This document shows positions 16,662 to 25,255 of a stretch of 64,000 nt of DNA, piece after piece (position 1 is the stretch's first letter; every line of letters starts with the position of its first letter). Under the pieces are notes generated by a model. The model was not told where the DNA came from. It saw nothing but the letters and a program-made list of their open reading frames with translations, and searched no databases. This stretch comes from Thioclava electrotropha. GTDB lineage: Bacteria; Pseudomonadota; Alphaproteobacteria; Rhodobacterales; Rhodobacteraceae. Position numbers and translations under genes: made by a program. The stretch is taken from positions 4,110,001 to 4,174,000 of the forward strand of contig NZ_CP053562.1 of assembly GCF_002085925.2 (NCBI RefSeq), in the 5' to 3' direction.

Positions 16662-19025
16662 ATGGCCCTGACCGTTCTCCATCGCAAGCTCTTCCGCGAC
16701 CTCTGGCGAATCCGGGCGCAGGCGCTCGCGATCTCGGCGGTCGTGGCTCTGGGCGTGATGGTGCAGGTGATGATGGCGGGGCTGACCGATACGCTCACCG
16801 TCACCCGCGACGCCTATTTCGAGCGGCACCGGCTGGCGCAGGTCTTCGAGCCGCTCACCCGCGCGCCCAGCTCGATGATGGAACAGGTCAACGCCATTCC
16901 CGGCGTGCTGGCCGCCGAAGGCCGTATCAGCGGCTTCGGCCGGATCGATGCAGACGGCGGCGAGCCGGTGCAGGCGCGCATCCTGTCGCTGCCCGGTGCG
17001 GCGGGGCTCAATGGCATCCTGATGACGGCGGGACGCAAGCCCATCGCCGGGCGCAGCGACGAGGTCGTGCTGCTCGACACGTTCGCAGCCGCACGCGGGA
17101 TCGCGCTTGGAGATACGCTCGGCGTCACCGTCGAGGGCCGCCACCAAAAACTGCAGGTCGTCGGTTTCGCCCGCGCACCGGAGTTCCTGTTCATGCCCGC
17201 GCCGGGCGAATTCTTCCCGACCGATGGCCGCTTCGCCGTGATCTGGATGGAGCGCAAGGCCGCTGCCGCCGTGCTCGATCTCGACGGCGCGTTCAACGAG
17301 GTGCTCGCGCTCACCACGCGCGAACGTCCCCGCAAGGCGGTGCTCGCCGATCTCGACCGGCTGATGGCGCCCTATGGCGGCGGCGCAGGCTATGTGCAGG
17401 ACCAGCAGACCTCGGCGCGCTTCATCGAGGAAGAACTCAAGGGCCTGCGCCAGTCGCGGGTGTTTCTGCCGCCGATCTTCCTCGCCGTTGCGGCCTTCCT
17501 GCTCAACGTCACGATCACCCGGATCGTGCAGGCCGAGCGGCGCGAGATCGGGTTGATGAAAGCCTTCGGCCATAGCGGGGCGGAGATCGCGGGGCATTAC
17601 CTAGAAATGGCGCTGATGATCGCCTTCGCCGGCGCGCTGCTCGGATCGGCCCTGGGCGTGATGCTGGGACGGTCGATCACCGGGCTCTACATGGAATTCT
17701 ACAAATTCCCCTATCTCGTCTTCTCGATGCATCCCGGCCCCTTCGCCGGGGGCCTCGCCTTCTCGCTGATCGCCGCCGCGCTCGGTGCGGCGATTGCGCT
17801 GCGCACGGTGTTCCGCCTGACGCCCGCCGAGGCGATGCGCCCGCCTAACCCGCCCGATTTCACCCATGGCCGCGTCGGCTTCCTCGCGATCGTCACGAGG
17901 GTCTTCGACCAGCCGGGACGGATGATCCTGCGCCAGATCACGCGGCAACCTGTACGCAGCCTCGGCACCGTCGCGGGCGTGGCCGCGGGCCTCGCGCTGA
18001 ACATGGCGATGCTGATGATCTATTCGGGCTTCGATCACACGATGGATGTCACCTTCGGCTTTGCCGACCGCTCCGACGCGACGGTGAGCTTCATCCACCC
18101 GGTCTCGCGCGATGTGACGCATGAGATTGCGCACCTGCCCGGCGTGCTGGAGGCCGAGCCGACGCGCTACGTGCCGGTCCTGTTCCGCAACGGCGTCATC
18201 ACCCATCGCGGCGAACTCACCGGCCTGTCCGAGGATGCGCAGCTCAACCGCGCGCTGCGCCCCGATCTGGAGCCGATCGCCTTGCCCGCGCAGGGCGTCG
18301 TGATCTCGCGGGGGCTCGCGGATGTGCTGAAACTTCAGCCGGGCGAAAACCTCACCGCCGAAGTCACCGAGGGCCGCAAGCGGACCCTCTCGCTGCCGGT
18401 CGCCGCGATCTCCGACACCCTGCTGGGCGCTCCAGCCTATATGCGCCTCGACTCGCTGACCCGGGCCGTGGGCGAGGCGGACCGGATCACCTCGGTCTCG
18501 ATCCGCACCGAGGGCGCCCCGTCGCCGGAGCTTCTGCACGAGCTGCGCGAGCGCCCCAAAGTCGCGGGCGTCTCGATCAAATCCGATAGCCTGGCAGCTT
18601 TCCGGGAAATCGCCGACGAGGGCGCGGGCCAGATGCGCTTCGTTTTCGGCGCGATCGCCTTCGTGCTGAGCTTCGGCATCGTCTACAACGCCGCGCGCAA
18701 CGCCTTTGCCGAACGCGCGCATGAATTGGCGAGCCTGCGCGTCCTTGGCTTCACCCGCGGAGAGGTGACGCTGATCCTGGCCGGGGAGATCACCCTGCTG
18801 GTCGCCTGCGCGCTCCCGGTCGGCATCTGGTTCGGCTGGACACTTGCCAAGTTGATCGCACGCGTTTTCTCCAATGAACTCTACCGGGTCAGCGTCAGCT
18901 TCGATCTGCCCAGCATCGCGACGGCGGTGCTGGTCGTGGTTTCGGCGACGCTGGCCTCGATCCTGATGTTGCGCCGCGCGCTGGATCGGTTGAACATGAT
19001 TTCGGCGCTCAAGGCGAGGGACTGA
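16662..19025 (+). CDS. FtsX-like ABC permease
   Basis: A 787-residue membrane protein with two FtsX domains. One TM near the N-terminus (LAISAVVALGVMVQVMMAGL) is followed by a periplasmic MacB-like domain, three TMs (about 270-390), a second N-terminal-type TM plus periplasmic domain (about 430-650), and three C-terminal TMs. This is the duplicated layout of large MacB/LolCE-like transporters. The start is set at 16662 after GAG; an open frame back to 16545 lies inside the ATPase gene. Works with its neighbours in efflux of a hydrophobic or peptide substrate; substrate unknown. Confidence 0.92.
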   Translation: MALTVLHRKLFRDLWRIRAQALAISAVVALGVMVQVMMAGLTDTLTVTRDAYFERHRLAQVFEPLTRAPSSMMEQVNAIPGVLAAEGRISGFGRIDADGGEPVQARILSLPGAAGLNGILMTAGRKPIAGRSDEVVLLDTFAAARGIALGDTLGVTVEGRHQKLQVVGFARAPEFLFMPAPGEFFPTDGRFAVIWMERKAAAAVLDLDGAFNEVLALTTRERPRKAVLADLDRLMAPYGGGAGYVQDQQTSARFIEEELKGLRQSRVFLPPIFLAVAAFLLNVTITRIVQAERREIGLMKAFGHSGAEIAGHYLEMALMIAFAGALLGSALGVMLGRSITGLYMEFYKFPYLVFSMHPGPFAGGLAFSLIAAALGAAIALRTVFRLTPAEAMRPPNPPDFTHGRVGFLAIVTRVFDQPGRMILRQITRQPVRSLGTVAGVAAGLALNMAMLMIYSGFDHTMDVTFGFADRSDATVSFIHPVSRDVTHEIAHLPGVLEAEPTRYVPVLFRNGVITHRGELTGLSEDAQLNRALRPDLEPIALPAQGVVISRGLADVLKLQPGENLTAEVTEGRKRTLSLPVAAISDTLLGAPAYMRLDSLTRAVGEADRITSVSIRTEGAPSPELLHELRERPKVAGVSIKSDSLAAFREIADEGAGQMRFVFGAIAFVLSFGIVYNAARNAFAERAHELASLRVLGFTRGEVTLILAGEITLLVACALPVGIWFGWTLAKLIARVFSNELYRVSVSFDLPSIATAVLVVVSATLASILMLRRALDRLNMISALKARD

Positions 19026-19028
19026 CCC

Positions 19029-20246
19029 GTGACACCAAAACCCCGGACCAGATGGCTCATTCTAATACTGATCGGCCTGATCGCGGCGGGCGCAATCGCC
19101 GCGCTGCTTTGGCCGCAGCCGCAGACCGTCGATATGGGCGAGGTCACGCGCGGCCCGATGAAGCTCGTGATCGAGGATGATGGCCGGACCCGCGTGAGCG
19201 AAAGCTATACGGTCTCGACCCCGGTCAGCGGCAGGCTGCAGCGGCTCGATATCCATGTCGGCGATCATGTCGTCGCGAATGAGACGGTCGTCGCCCGGAT
19301 GCGCCCCGCCCTGCCCGCCGTTCTGGATGCGCGCAGCCGGGCGCAGGCAGAGGCCGCGCTGGCCGAGGCCCAAGCCGCGCTGAGTGCCGCCGAGGGCGAT
19401 TACCGCGCCGCCGTCGCGATGCGCGAACAGGCCGATAGCGATCTCGCGCGGTCGCAGCGGCTCGCGCTTTCCGGCACGATCAGCCAGTCCAAGCTGGACC
19501 GCGATCAGATCAATGCCGATTACGCCGCCGCGCAGGAAGCCGCCGCGAAAGCTGCCATCGCGATGCGCGAGGCGGCGCTGGCTTCGGCGAAATCCGTGCT
19601 GCAGAACGACGCTGCCGCGAACAACAGCGACGGGGTCGAGCCGATCCCGCTTTATGCGCCCGCGACCGGAACGGTGCTGCAAATCCTGCAGGAAAACGAG
19701 ACCGTGCTCTCTGCGGGCTCCCCGATCATGGAGATCGGCGACATCTCGGAGGGACTCGAAGTCGTCGCCGATCTTCTTTCACGCGATGCGGTGCGCGTGC
19801 GCCTCGGCGATCCGGTGGAGATCACCGATTGGGGCGGGCCGGACGTGCTGGAGGGCAAGGTGGTCCGCATCGATCCATCGGGCACGACGAAGGTCTCCGC
19901 CTTGGGCGTCGAGGAGCAACGCGTCGGCGTGGTCATCGCCTTTACCGGCGACGCCGCACAGCGGGCCGGTCTGGGCCACGGCTTTCAGGTGACCGCCCGG
20001 ATCGTGGTCTGGCAGAACCCCGACGCGCTGCGCGTCCCGTCGAGCGCGCTGTTCCGGCGCGGCACCGGCTGGGCCGTCTTCAAGGTCGAGGACGGGCGCG
20101 CGCGGGAAGTGAACGTGAAAATCGGGACCGATAACGGCACCTATGCCGAGCTTCAGGACGGTCTGAGCGAGGGCGACAAGGTCGTGCTCTATCCGGTCGA
20201 GACGCTGGAAGACGGCTCGCCGGTGGAAGCGCGTTCGGGAGGGTGA
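19029..20246 (+). CDS. HlyD/MacA-type periplasmic adaptor
   Basis: A 405-residue membrane fusion protein. N-terminal TM anchor (LILILIGLIAAGAIAALLW), a biotinyl-lipoyl half-motif (VSTPVSGRLQRLDIHVGDHV), an Ala/Gln-rich coiled-coil hairpin (about 100-190), the second lipoyl half (IPLYAPATGTVLQI), and a beta-barrel domain. It would link the FtsX-type permease to an outer-membrane channel, which is not encoded here. GTG start at 19029, 3 bases after the permease stop. Confidence 0.9.
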   Translation: MTPKPRTRWLILILIGLIAAGAIAALLWPQPQTVDMGEVTRGPMKLVIEDDGRTRVSESYTVSTPVSGRLQRLDIHVGDHVVANETVVARMRPALPAVLDARSRAQAEAALAEAQAALSAAEGDYRAAVAMREQADSDLARSQRLALSGTISQSKLDRDQINADYAAAQEAAAKAAIAMREAALASAKSVLQNDAAANNSDGVEPIPLYAPATGTVLQILQENETVLSAGSPIMEIGDISEGLEVVADLLSRDAVRVRLGDPVEITDWGGPDVLEGKVVRIDPSGTTKVSALGVEEQRVGVVIAFTGDAAQRAGLGHGFQVTARIVVWQNPDALRVPSSALFRRGTGWAVFKVEDGRAREVNVKIGTDNGTYAELQDGLSEGDKVVLYPVETLEDGSPVEARSGG

Positions 20247-20459
20247 GGTGCGCCTCACGCCCCGCCCCTCCCACCTCGCGAGGAATCACGAAGCCGCGCA
20301 AAAAGCACACCAACCGATCAAAGTGGCTTGGGGCGACGCCCAAAAAACCATCACTTGAGAGTTTTTTGCGCCCAAATGCCATGCGAGCCGCAATCGAGAC
20401 GGCATTTTCCCCCTCTCCACCTTTGGAAACGCACCAAGGTCATGCCCGAATGAACCTGC

Positions 20460-20568
20460 AGGGCGCTTAGGGTTCCGTTGCCGACAAGGCAGGTCTGGTC
20501 CGAGAAGTGCCACCCACGCGGCAAATTCCGTGCGGGCACACGGCGGGCCAAAATCCCGGGAGATTACT
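20460..20568 (+). ncRNA. Guanidine-I (ykkC) riboswitch
   Basis: The DNA shows the invariant blocks of the ykkC/guanidine-I aptamer in the right order. TTAGGGTTCCG is at 20468, GGTCCGAGAAG near 20497, then a long stem (GTGCC...CACGCGG pairing with CCGTGCGGGCAC), and ACACGGCGGG (near 20537) followed by AAAATCCCGGGAGA. It differs from the common GGUCCGAGAGA by one base. It binds guanidinium and in nature controls guanidine transport and breakdown genes, exactly what follows. A hairpin at 20579-20613 may be part of the expression platform. Confidence 0.9.
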
Positions 20569-20578
20569 GCGCAGGTCT

Positions 20579-20613
20579 GACCCGCGCCTCATCTCTTGTT
20601 CCGCCAGCGGGTC
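20579..20613 (+). promoter_or_regulatory. Hairpin after the riboswitch, possible expression platform
   Basis: GACCCGC (20579-20585) can pair with GCGGGTC (20607-20613). No T-run follows, so it is not a simple intrinsic terminator; control could be translational or Rho-dependent. Confidence 0.4.
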
Positions 20614-20660
20614 GGCCTCTACGCCATATGACGGCGGGACGCATGCCAACGGGGAAGACC

Positions 20661-21728
20661 ATGACCAGAACGAAATTCCTGTCCGCCACGGCCCTCAGCT
20701 TGGGCGTTCTCGCCGCCTCTCTCTCGCCCGCGATGGCCGAGCAGAAAACCGATTTCAAACTCGCATGGTCGATCTATGCCGGCTGGATGCCCTGGGGCTA
20801 TCTGGAGAGCTCGGGGATCATGGACAAATGGGCCGAGAAATACGGCATCACCGTCGATATCGTTCAGATCAACGACTACGTGGAATCGATCAACCAATAC
20901 ACCGCAGGCGGCTTCGATGGCGTCTCAGCGACCAACATGGACACACTCTCGATCCCGTCGGGCGGCGGTGTCGATACGACCGCGCTGATCGTCGGCGACT
21001 ATTCCGACGGCAATGACGCGATCATCTCGAAGAAAGCGACCTCGATCGAGGAGCTGAAGGACACGAAGGTGAATCTCGTCGAGCTGTCGGTCTCGCATTA
21101 CCTGCTGGCACGCGCGCTCGACAAAGCCGGGCTGGCCGAGAAGGATCTGGCCGGTGTCGTGAACACCTCCGACGCCGACATGATCGCCGCCTTCGCGACC
21201 CCCGAGGTCGAGACTGTCGTGACGTGGAACCCGCTGGTGTCGGAAATTCTCGACACCAACCCCGATGCGAACAAGCTCTTCGACAGCTCGCAGATCCCGG
21301 GTGAAATCCTCGATCTGATGGTGGTGAATACCGAGACGCTCAAGGACAATCCCGATTTCGGCAAGGCCGTGGTCGGCGCCTGGTATGAGGTCATGTCGAA
21401 GATGGCCGCAGGCGACGAAGAGGCCCTGACCGCGATGGCCGAGGCTGCCGGCACCGATCTCGAAGGCTACAAGGCCCAGCTCGCCGCGACGGCGATGTTC
21501 TACGATCCGGCCAAGGCGGTCGAGCAGGCCTCGAGTGCGGAGATGCCCGAGACCATGACGACGGTCGCGAACTTCCTGTTCGACAAGGGCATCCTTGGCG
21601 TGGATGCGCCCTCGGCCGATTTCGTGGGCGTCGAATATCCCGACGGCTCGGTGACAGGCGACGAAGCCAACGTGAAGCTGCGCTTCGACACCACCTACAT
21701 GCAGATGGCGGCCGACGGCGCGCTTTGA
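20661..21728 (+). CDS. Guanidine/urea-type ABC transporter substrate-binding protein
   Basis: A 355-residue periplasmic binding protein with signal peptide (TKFLSATALSLGVLAASLSPAMA). It belongs to the NrtA/SsuA/TauA-like group annotated as putative urea ABC transporter binding protein of urea-carboxylase regions, now thought to act on guanidine. Visible landmarks are AWSIYAGWMPWGYLESSGIMDKW, GFDGVSATNMDTLS and VVTWNPLVSEIL. The start at 20661 is preceded by GGGGAAG. An earlier in-frame start (20478) lies inside the riboswitch and is rejected. First gene of the operon. Confidence 0.88.
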   Translation: MTRTKFLSATALSLGVLAASLSPAMAEQKTDFKLAWSIYAGWMPWGYLESSGIMDKWAEKYGITVDIVQINDYVESINQYTAGGFDGVSATNMDTLSIPSGGGVDTTALIVGDYSDGNDAIISKKATSIEELKDTKVNLVELSVSHYLLARALDKAGLAEKDLAGVVNTSDADMIAAFATPEVETVVTWNPLVSEILDTNPDANKLFDSSQIPGEILDLMVVNTETLKDNPDFGKAVVGAWYEVMSKMAAGDEEALTAMAEAAGTDLEGYKAQLAATAMFYDPAKAVEQASSAEMPETMTTVANFLFDKGILGVDAPSADFVGVEYPDGSVTGDEANVKLRFDTTYMQMAADGAL

Positions 21729-21736
21729 TCTGACTT

Positions 21737-21762
21737 GCCCGGCCTTCGGGCCGGGCCCTTTT
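21737..21762 (+). terminator. Intercistronic stem-loop after the binding-protein gene
   Basis: GCCCGGCC (21737-21744), TTCG tetraloop, GGCCGGGC (21749-21756), then CCCTTTT. It is probably a partial terminator or RNA stabiliser that keeps binding-protein levels above the membrane components, as in many ABC import operons. Confidence 0.75.
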
Positions 21763-21784
21763 CCGACAATTGCCGAAAGCGCCC

Positions 21785-22597
21785 ATGCGTCTGCTCAACC
21801 GACATCCGACCCGGCCCACCGGCATCCTGCTGGCCGCGCTGCCCTTCGTGGCGGTGCTGATCGCCTATTGGATCGGCTCGGAAATCCGGCTTGCGGCGAA
21901 CCCGCAGGACAAGCTGCTGCCCGCGCCCGAGACCATCATGAACACCGCCGGGCGGCTGTTCACCGAGCCGAACAAGCGCACCGGCGAAATCCTCCTCTGG
22001 GCCGATACTTTCGCGAGCCTGCGGCGTCTGGCCTTCGGTGTCGGCATCGGGGCGCTGATCTCGCTGACGGTCGGCGTCGGGATCGGGCTGCTGCCTTATG
22101 TCCGGCGCGGATTGTCGAGCTTCGTCGCGGTGCTCTCGATGGTGCCGCCGCTGGCGCTGCTGCCGATCCTGTTCATCGTGTTCGGACTGGGCGAGACCTC
22201 GAAAATCGTGCTGATCGTGATCGGCATCACACCCTTCCTGATCCGCGACCTCTCGCAGCGGGTGCTCGACATTCCGCACGAAGAGATCGTGAAGGCGCAG
22301 ACGCTGGGCGCCTCCACATGGGTCATCGCGCTGCGCGTGGTGCTGCCGCAAATCCTGCCGCGCCTGATCGCGGCCATCCGCCTGTCGCTTGGCGCCGCGT
22401 GGCTCTTCCTCATTGCCGCAGAAGCCGTCGCGGCCGAGGTCGGTCTTGGCTACCGCATCTTCCTCGTCCGGCGTTACCTCGCGATGGATATCATCCTGAC
22501 CTACGTCATCTGGATCACGCTGCTCGCCTTCCTCATCGACTTCGCGCTCAAGACGCTCTCACGCAAAGCCTTCCCGTGGCTGGGAGGTGGGCTATGA
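21785..22597 (+). CDS. ABC transporter permease (guanidine/nitrate/sulfonate type)
   Basis: A 270-residue inner-membrane permease with about six TMs. The cytoplasmic coupling motif EEIVKAQTLGASTWVIALRV is the EAA loop, and EAVAAEVGLGYRI is typical of SsuC/TauC/NrtB-type permeases. The ATG at 21785 is preferred over a TTG at 21770; the ribosome-binding site is weak. Its stop overlaps the ATPase start. Imports the ligand delivered by the upstream binding protein. Confidence 0.9.
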   Translation: MRLLNRHPTRPTGILLAALPFVAVLIAYWIGSEIRLAANPQDKLLPAPETIMNTAGRLFTEPNKRTGEILLWADTFASLRRLAFGVGIGALISLTVGVGIGLLPYVRRGLSSFVAVLSMVPPLALLPILFIVFGLGETSKIVLIVIGITPFLIRDLSQRVLDIPHEEIVKAQTLGASTWVIALRVVLPQILPRLIAAIRLSLGAAWLFLIAAEAVAAEVGLGYRIFLVRRYLAMDIILTYVIWITLLAFLIDFALKTLSRKAFPWLGGGL

Positions 22598-23385
22598 GCT
22601 TCGTCACCGTCCGCGATGTCTTCCAGGAATACGACGGTCGCCCGATCATCGAACGCGTCAATCTCGACGTGGCCGAGGGCGAGTTCGTCTCGATCGTCGG
22701 CGCCTCCGGCTGCGGCAAATCCACCTTCCTGCGGCTTCTGCTGGCCGACGAGACCCCGACGCGGGGCCGCATCACCGTCGATGGCGGCACGCCTGCGCGC
22801 GAACCGGGCCGCGAGCGCGGCGTGGTGTTTCAGAAATACTCGGTCTTCCCGCATATGACGGTGCGCGACAACATCGTCGCCGCCGAGAGTTTCCCGAAAG
22901 GCTTCGGCTGGTTTCGTGGCGCGAAGCTGCGCGAGGCCCGGGCCCGCGCCGATGAGGTTCTCGAGCGGATCGGGCTGGCCCATGTGGCGAAGAACTACCC
23001 CTCGACCCTCTCGGGCGGGATGCAGCAACGCCTCGCCATCGGGCAGGCGCTGCATGCCCGCCCGCGCATCCTGCTGCTCGACGAGCCCTTCGGCGCGCTC
23101 GATCCGGGTACGCGGCTCTCGATGCACGAATTCCTGACGCAGCTGCGCGCCGAAACCAGCATGACCGTCTTCATGGTCACGCATGATCTGGGCGAGGGCT
23201 TCAAGCTGGGCGACCGCGTTCTCGTGTTCGACAAGACCCGCTGGGATCCGGATTATCCCGAACGCTACGGCGCGACGATCACCTATGATTTCGACGCCCG
23301 CGATCACGGCATTCCGTATCAGCACATCCTCGACAAGATCCCGTCTCTGGCCGCCGCAGGCGAACCCGCACCCGCGCCGGACTGA
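22594..23385 (+). CDS. ABC transporter ATP-binding protein (guanidine/nitrate/sulfonate type)
   Basis: A 263-residue ABC ATPase: Walker A GASGCGKS, signature LSGGMQQRLAIGQAL, Walker B ILLLDEPFGALD, H-loop MVTHD. The SGGM and DEPFGALD forms match SsuB/TauB/NrtD. The C-terminal tail (WDPDYPERYGATITYDFDAR) is longer than in the sulfonate proteins and is shared by urea-carboxylase/guanidine-type ATPases. ATG overlaps the permease stop (ATGA). Confidence 0.92.
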   Translation: MSFVTVRDVFQEYDGRPIIERVNLDVAEGEFVSIVGASGCGKSTFLRLLLADETPTRGRITVDGGTPAREPGRERGVVFQKYSVFPHMTVRDNIVAAESFPKGFGWFRGAKLREARARADEVLERIGLAHVAKNYPSTLSGGMQQRLAIGQALHARPRILLLDEPFGALDPGTRLSMHEFLTQLRAETSMTVFMVTHDLGEGFKLGDRVLVFDKTRWDPDYPERYGATITYDFDARDHGIPYQHILDKIPSLAAAGEPAPAPD

Positions 23386-23398
23386 GATCAAAGTTTCA

Positions 23399-23427
23399 CC
23401 GCGCGCGCCGCTGGGCCCCGCGCGCGG
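23399..23427 (+). repeat. GC-rich intercistronic hairpin
   Basis: CCGCGCGCG (23399-23407) pairs with CGCGCGCGG (23419-23427), 11-base loop, in the 103-base gap between the ATPase and the hydrolase. It may protect or partially stop the transporter transcript. Confidence 0.5.
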
Positions 23428-23488
23428 GCCGCCGCCAAGGTCCAGACAGCCTGCCCCGATCCGGGGCTTCGATAGATTGGAGACAGAG

Positions 23489-24763
23489 ATGTTCCATGAC
23501 CTGCCAGGCGGGCGATCGCGCCCGCACCACCCGCAAGCGGCCATCGCGGCGCATGCCCTGCGCGAGCGCCGCCAGCACCACCCGGACCTGACCAAGCTCG
23601 CCGGCTGGAAGGCGATGCGCAAAGAGGCGGAACTCCCCGAGGGCCGCTGGGACGAGGAACGCCGCTGGGCGCTGCGCATGGGACTGACCGGGGCCGACAG
23701 CATCGAGGACAAGTCGATCCCGACCTTCGCACGCGGCGAGCTGCCCCATTACGCGGGCATCAACACCTTCCTGAAAGCGCCCTATGCCGAGGACGTGCTG
23801 GAGGTCTCGCATTACGACGCTACCGTCCTGGGCATCCCCTTCGACGGCGGCACCACTTACCGCGCGGGCACCCGCTTCGGGCCGCAGGGCGTGCGCAAGA
23901 TCTCCGCGCTCTACACGCCTTACAACTACGAGATCGGCGTCGACCTGCGCGAGCAGATGACGCTCTGCGATGCGGGCGACGTGTTCACCATCCCGGCGAA
24001 TATCGAGAAGAGCTTCGACCAGATCAGCCGCGCGGTCAGCCACGTCTTCTCCTCGGGCTCGCTCCCGATCATGATCGGCGGCGACCACTCGATCGGCTTT
24101 CCCTGCGTGCGCGGCATCGCCGAATGCACCTCGAAGAAGATCGGCATCGTCCATTTCGACCGCCATGCCGACATTCAGGAGAAAGACCTCGACGAGCGGA
24201 TGCACACCACGCCGTGGTTCCACTCGACCAACCTGCCCAACGTGCCCGCAAAGAACCTCGTGCAGATCGGCATCGGCGGCTGGCAGGTCCCGCGCGAGGC
24301 GGTGAAGGTCGCACGCGAGCGTGAGACCAACATCATCACCATGGGCGACATGGAGAAGATGGGCATCGACAAGACGATCGAGATGGCGCTGGAGATGGCG
24401 TGGGACGGGGTCGACATGGTCTACATGTCCTTCGATATCGACTCCATCGACTGCGGCTTCGTGCCCGGCACCGGCTGGCCCGAACCGGGCGGCTTCCTGC
24501 CGCGCGAGGCGCTGGCGCTGGCCTCGGGTATCGCCGCCGAGGGCATCTGCGGGATGGAGTTGGTCGAGGTCGCGCCGCCCTATGACGTGTCCGACATCAC
24601 CGCGTTGATGGGCACGCGGGTGATCGTGGACGTGCTGGGCTCACTGGTGGCCAATGGTAAACTCGGCGCGCATCGCAAGCATATCGACAAACCCGTCTCG
24701 CTGCCCCATGGCGAATTCGAGGGCAAGCGCTGGTCGAATTCCGAACCGCATAAGGTGGGCTGA
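23489..24763 (+). CDS. Arginase/agmatinase-family guanidine hydrolase (probable)
   Basis: A 424-residue ureohydrolase. The binuclear metal ligands are visible: H200 (MIGGDHSIG), D224/H226/D228 (HFDRHADIQ, instead of the usual DAHxD) and D316/D318 (MSFDIDSID). After them comes VPGTGWPEPGG, with Trp330 where agmatinases normally have Thr. The N-terminus is about 90 residues longer than agmatinase. Placement behind a guanidine-I riboswitch and an uptake system, with a His-rich protein next, argues for a Ni-dependent guanidine hydrolase (GdmH-like) giving urea and ammonia. GGAGACAG precedes the ATG. Agmatinase or another guanidino-acid hydrolase is the alternative. No HypA/HypB-type GhaA/GhaB genes are in the window. 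Confidence 0.85.
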   Translation: MFHDLPGGRSRPHHPQAAIAAHALRERRQHHPDLTKLAGWKAMRKEAELPEGRWDEERRWALRMGLTGADSIEDKSIPTFARGELPHYAGINTFLKAPYAEDVLEVSHYDATVLGIPFDGGTTYRAGTRFGPQGVRKISALYTPYNYEIGVDLREQMTLCDAGDVFTIPANIEKSFDQISRAVSHVFSSGSLPIMIGGDHSIGFPCVRGIAECTSKKIGIVHFDRHADIQEKDLDERMHTTPWFHSTNLPNVPAKNLVQIGIGGWQVPREAVKVARERETNIITMGDMEKMGIDKTIEMALEMAWDGVDMVYMSFDIDSIDCGFVPGTGWPEPGGFLPREALALASGIAAEGICGMELVEVAPPYDVSDITALMGTRVIVDVLGSLVANGKLGAHRKHIDKPVSLPHGEFEGKRWSNSEPHKVG

Positions 24764-24766
24764 GCC

Positions 24767-25255
24767 ATGCCGCATGATCACGCCCCCCACGGGCACCATC
24801 ACCACCACGATCACGGGCACAGTCACGGGCATTCGCACGACCACGCGCATCACGGGCATGGTCACAACCACGCCCATGGCGAGCATCTGCACAGCCACAT
24901 GCATCACGAGGACGAGGCGGCGGACCTGCAGGTTCTGGCCACCCAGTTCATCGACGGCTTCATGCAGGCCTCCGACAAGACGAGCTATCTCAAGCTCGCG
25001 GGCGTTCCCTTCGAGCGTCCTTCGTCCACGGGGCCGAAATCGCTGAAACTCGTGGATGTGGAGCTGAAGACCGAATGGCAGGTGGGCACCGCCTCGCCCT
25101 CCTTCGGCTCGCGCGAACTGTCCTACCTTCCGTTCCCGGGCGAGATGGTCCGCGAACGCACCAACATGTCGCTGATCTACGTGTCGATGGACGAGAAATC
25201 CGTCCTCGACATCCGCGACTTCCTGACACAACGCAAGAAAGAGATCGACCAATGA
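24767..25255 (+). CDS. Histidine-rich putative metal-handling protein
   Basis: A 162-residue protein. The first 47 residues contain 25 His, mostly as HG/HD/HS dipeptides, the style of nickel or zinc storage and delivery tails in HypB, UreE and SlyD. The rest (48-162) is a compact domain with LATQFIDGFMQASDKTSYLKLAGVPF, DVELKTEWQVGTASPSFGS and NMSLIYVSMDEKSVLDIRDFLTQRK. I do not recognise it as HypA, HypB or UreE, and no P-loop is present. It follows the hydrolase by 3 bases and overlaps the next gene by 4, so it is firmly in the operon. Likely supplies or buffers the metal of the hydrolase. Confidence 0.8.
   Translation: MPHDHAPHGHHHHHDHGHSHGHSHDHAHHGHGHNHAHGEHLHSHMHHEDEAADLQVLATQFIDGFMQASDKTSYLKLAGVPFERPSSTGPKSLKLVDVELKTEWQVGTASPSFGSRELSYLPFPGEMVRERTNMSLIYVSMDEKSVLDIRDFLTQRKKEIDQ

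Larger units (their letters stand above)
20247..20660 (+). other. Leader region of the guanidine operon
   Basis: A 414-base gap. Its first half (20247-20459) shows no gene and no clear promoter; an imperfect A/T-rich inverted repeat lies near 20338-20370 and may end the exporter transcript. Its second half holds the guanidine-I riboswitch (20460-20568), a GACCCGC/GCGGGTC hairpin (20579-20613) and the leader up to the ATG at 20661. Confidence 0.6.

Noticed and set aside
20478-20660. Longer start for the guanidine binding protein
   Set aside because: The extra codons lie inside the riboswitch and the following leader, and the signal peptide begins at 20661.
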